From JBEKDJ01 sp050014415 (lineage in GTDB: Bacteria; Desulfobacterota; BSN033; UBA1163), in contig JBEKDJ010000256.1 in the NCBI GenBank assembly GCA_050014415.1, positions 1 to 7,542 on the forward strand: a DNA stretch of 7,542 bases. Direction: 5' to 3'. Shown one piece after another: positions 5,165 through 7,542 of the stretch (position 1 is the first letter of the stretch; the number at the start of each line of letters is the position of its first letter). The translations under genes and the position numbers were made by a program. The notes under the pieces were generated by a model, which was given only the letters and a program-made list of their open reading frames with translations, had not been told where the DNA came from and made no database searches.

Positions 5165-6424
5165 CTACCGCGTAACTATGGCGACAAGAATGAATAGCAC
5201 TATAAAACCTGCAACGAATACCCGGGGGAATCGATCGATGAGTCGGCTGATCCCATAGCTTATGGGTAAAACAAGAAGGAAAACGATTGCCATCTTTGCC
5301 ATGGCTGGCCCTCCCGGCCAAATCATCAACATCTCCTGGAAGGGAATGACAAAGAAGAGGTGAACCAAATAAATGTTATACGAATTTGCGGCAAGCTTCT
5401 GATTGAATACGGATGGGCGATTCCAGTAAGTGCGGGCGTATGCGACGAATACGACAAGAAAGGTTAGGCAAAGGAGTGTTCGGACGACCGCGAAGGCTAG
5501 CAGCAGTCCCAGGGGGAGGAGGTTGGAATCCGAAGGATGGGCAAAGACGTCTCGCCCGACGAGGAAGAACGCTGCCGTCAGGAGAAGACCGATAGGAACC
5601 AGGATGGAAAGGTGGTCAGGGAACCGGTCGCCGACAAACCATTGCCTTGAATAGGCGAAACCTCCCAGGGCGAAGCACACAATATACAGAACCAGACCGC
5701 CTGGCTCGAACTGCCACAGAAGGTCAACGGTTACCCACGACATATTGGGGGTCATGAGGGTGACGACGAAATAGTCCGCTGAGACCAGTAATCCTGCCAA
5801 GAGAAGGACCTTTAAGATGGACTTCTTCGATCCAGGCTCTCTGACGGTGAGTGAATTGGATGATGCAGGCAGCTTCCCCCTCACGACGTAGAAAAGCACG
5901 AATACAAGGAAGAAGGTGAGGAGCAGCGAGAGGAACCAGAAATGCATCTGGTTCGTTTTGTCCACACTCGGGAGACCAATCCGGAAGGTGCCGAAATCGG
6001 AGAGGTATGTCATCCAGTATTGCCAGAAGGATTGATGCACGAGGTTCGGGTTAGCCTTCACCCGGGTGAAGTATAACGTCATTGGGATGATGACAAAGAG
6101 AGCCAATAACCAGGGAACCCCGAGGCGCCTGAATTTCCCTATAAGAAACCTCCGGGTCCCTTGTTTGTATAGGGAAGGAAGGGCAAAATACCCGGCGAGA
6201 AAGAAAAAGATCGGCATCATGAACACTTCAAAGAGCTCCCTTATCCCATCCGCAATGACTGAGCTTCCGTCGTGGACCGGCCAATAGGGCGTCACCGTGC
6301 TGTATGCGCCTGCTGCATGAAAGAGGACAACAGACAGCATCGCCAGATTGCGCACCATGTCAAAGAAAAACATGTGGTTGGCGTTCGGCCTTTCAATTCG
6401 GTTCATCTCACCAGATCTGTTCAT
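5165..6424 (-). CDS. Acyltransferase family 3 (OpgC-like) integral membrane protein
   Basis: This encodes 419 residues with about ten hydrophobic helices. The N-terminal helix contains RNLAMLSVVLFHAAGAY with H36, the conserved and probably catalytic His of acyltransferase-3 enzymes. The pattern IFFFLAGYFA and the following basic loop ending in FRRLGVPWLL are also typical, as is SYNIYLVHLFFV near the C-terminus. The family moves acyl groups (acetyl, succinyl and others) onto exported sugars, glucans, lipids or antibiotics at the inner membrane. The acceptor cannot be named here. The start ATG has an excellent ribosome site (GAGGAGG, six bases before), better placed than the second ATG at codon 7. 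It lies 93 bases downstream of the broken CocE/NonD gene on the same strand, and appears intact although both flanks are decayed. Confidence 0.9.
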   Translation of the reverse strand: MNRSGEMNRIERPNANHMFFFDMVRNLAMLSVVLFHAAGAYSTVTPYWPVHDGSSVIADGIRELFEVFMMPIFFFLAGYFALPSLYKQGTRRFLIGKFRRLGVPWLLALFVIIPMTLYFTRVKANPNLVHQSFWQYWMTYLSDFGTFRIGLPSVDKTNQMHFWFLSLLLTFFLVFVLFYVVRGKLPASSNSLTVREPGSKKSILKVLLLAGLLVSADYFVVTLMTPNMSWVTVDLLWQFEPGGLVLYIVCFALGGFAYSRQWFVGDRFPDHLSILVPIGLLLTAAFFLVGRDVFAHPSDSNLLPLGLLLAFAVVRTLLCLTFLVVFVAYARTYWNRPSVFNQKLAANSYNIYLVHLFFVIPFQEMLMIWPGGPAMAKMAIVFLLVLPISYGISRLIDRFPRVFVAGFIVLFILVAIVTR

Positions 6425-6459
6425 ATCTCCTCCTCAATAATCCCAATCGTTCCAACCAT

Positions 6460-6490
6460 AACAACATGTAACGTTGTTGCAGACGTTGTA
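6460..6490 (-). promoter_or_regulatory. Repeat cluster in the acyltransferase upstream region, possible operator
   Basis: The 93-base gap between the CocE/NonD stop and the acyltransferase start holds an inverted repeat AACAAC-N7-GTTGTT (6460-6478). The heptamer ACGTTGT also occurs twice, exactly 12 bases apart (6471-6477 and 6483-6489). This could be a repressor operator or a small hairpin. I found no well-spaced -35/-10 pair to go with it. Confidence 0.3.
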
Positions 6491-6517
6491 TAGCTTCTTT
6501 CCTGTGTCATTTTGGCC

Positions 6518-7542
6518 TCATCGTGCTTGAACAACCGGGAGCTGGATGGATGATGGGTGATTCACATCTCTCAGCAAATGGAGTTTTGGCACCGGATCGA
6601 TAACTGGTGTATCGAAGTTGTCAGCATCCGAGAAAGCAACAGTAATACGTATGCTATTCCCTTTATGGAACTGGTATGAGGTTGGCAGCAGGCTGAAGAC
6701 CTGCTCAATTGGTTCCCCGGCAGGGATTGGCATTAAGTCAGTCTGATAATGAGAATGAAAGGGCAGCCCAAGATTATTAAAAGGCGCTTGACTCAGTTTG
6801 CGATGAGATGCCCGGAGAGTACCTTCGGTGATGTAGGCGGACTTGCCGCTGCGATCCACTTCTTCCAGATAGACAAAGGCATCCAGGTCCGGGGCATCCG
6901 TCGTGAGCCAAAGATGTACCACCGGATGTCCCGTAACTTCCACATCAGTCCCTAAGGGAGAAGTGGTATAGGTTAATGCCTTTTTGTCATTCGAGCGCAT
7001 ATCGGGATAGTTATGTGCTTCCTCGATGGCTACCCAGCGTGAATTCTTGCCGCTCGTTGTCGTGTAATCCACAATGTAGGCATCGAAGCCATCCGGAACG
7101 GTTGGCAATTCTGTGGTCAGAAAGCCGTCATTGACTGAGGTTATGCTCCCGGTCTTACCTTTTTCAAAATAGAAGCGAGTTAGTTTCTGCTTTTCCGGCG
7201 GCCATTGTTTGGAAGCCTGCCAGGCTTCTTTCTTCGGTGTTCCAATGAGGTAGTAATGAATTGTGCTTCAGCCCCGTAGTCCAGGTCGAATCCGTTTGCG
7301 TCTATCCCGCTATGATCCAGCGGGCGAACAGTCAGCCTCTTAGGCACGGCGAGATTGTCGTACCAATAAAACATGTCACTTGTGAAAATGTCGTACCAGC
7401 CGGTCGTCATATAGACCGGTATGCCTGAGCGGTTGATACGTTCTATGAACGGGTAGAGGGCCATGCCCTCTTCCCAAAGCTTTTTTCCATTAGGCAGGAT
7501 GCTATCGCGGAACGGGTATTGGGCGACCATTGTAGTCATTGT
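6518..7542 (-). pseudogene. CocE/NonD family hydrolase, 3' part, frameshifted (copy B; runs off the right edge)
   Basis: The minus-strand reading enters the alpha/beta-hydrolase domain: IPVYMTTGWYDIFTSDMFYW carries the Asp of the catalytic triad (GWYD) and VRPLDHSG carries the likely His; the nucleophile Ser lies outside the window. After DYGAEAQF (about 7260) the frame breaks and would terminate at 7180-7182. One frame over, coding resumes immediately with HYYLIGTPKKEAW and continues without stops through the PepX_C jelly-roll to 6518. Family members cleave acyl esters or amides, such as cocaine esterase, X-Pro dipeptidyl peptidase and glutaryl-7-ACA acylase types; the substrate is unknown here. 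Relatives I recall have about 20 more residues (a WFDYWLKG-like segment) at the break, so a deletion is more likely than a single-base error. Confidence 0.85.
6549..6901. repeat. Direct repeat of 4690-5043 (paralogous hydrolase segment)
   Basis: This segment inside copy B aligns with 4690-5043 in the same orientation at a constant offset of 1859 bases, falling to 1858 beyond the extra base in copy A near 4862. Identity is uneven: the first 60 bases compared (from 4721) differ at 8 positions, the next 60 at 16. Such divergence indicates an old paralogous duplication, not a recent tandem copy. Confidence 0.85.

Noticed and set aside
5148..5166. GC-rich inverted repeat CGCGG/CCGCG over the acyltransferase stop as a terminator
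   Set aside because: The stem is only five base pairs and no T-run follows on the minus strand.
5061..5321. An 86-residue minus-strand frame overlapping the acyltransferase 3' end
   Set aside because: It is out of frame with a clear membrane enzyme and lacks recognisable sequence.
1..7542. CRISPR arrays, tRNA or rRNA genes, insertion sequences with transposase
   Set aside because: No regularly spaced identical repeats, no tRNA-like or rRNA segments and no transposase motifs were seen on either strand.

Overview
The window looks like a chromosomal segment of an anaerobic or environmental Gram-negative bacterium, most plausibly a deltaproteobacterium (Desulfobacterota) or a relative. The clues are a c-di-AMP riboswitch, a sigma-54-like promoter in front of an HTH/PAS gene pair, a remnant of an NtrC-type response regulator, and a degenerate heptad intergenic repeat. 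This assignment is inference from gene content; no single marker fixes the taxon.

Left edge (1-412, minus strand): a small excisionase-type HTH protein overlaps by four bases (ATGA) the start of a PAS-domain sensor protein that runs off the window. A good match to a sigma-54 -24/-12 promoter lies just upstream. The following 280 bases (413-690) hold no gene I can support.

Centre (697-4486, plus strand): this is the coherent functional unit. A ydaO/yuaA-class c-di-AMP riboswitch and a strong intrinsic terminator precede a five-gene cluster: an APC-superfamily permease, a small two-helix membrane protein, a membrane-anchored UspA-like protein with a degraded ATP site, a single-domain RCK_N (TrkA-N) protein, and an RCK_N+RCK_C (TrkA) protein. 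There is no TrkH/KtrB pore gene. The likely reading is a c-di-AMP-repressed K+ (or osmolyte) uptake system built on an APC permease, comparable in logic to Bacillus ydaO/kimA, with cytoplasmic RCK subunits that could add NAD(H) or c-di-AMP gating. This is the most interesting part of the window.

Right half (4518-7542): a decayed region. An NtrC-type receiver-domain remnant (plus strand, internal TGA, cut after the phospho-acceptor region) runs directly into a broken minus-strand fragment of a CocE/NonD hydrolase C-terminal domain. That fragment is a diverged direct repeat of the 3' part of a second CocE/NonD gene at 6518-7542, which itself carries a frameshift and probably a deletion near 7260. 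Between the two copies lies an apparently intact acyltransferase-3 membrane protein with a strong ribosome binding site. The layout suggests an old duplication of hydrolase genes followed by recombination into the response-regulator gene downstream of the K+ operon.
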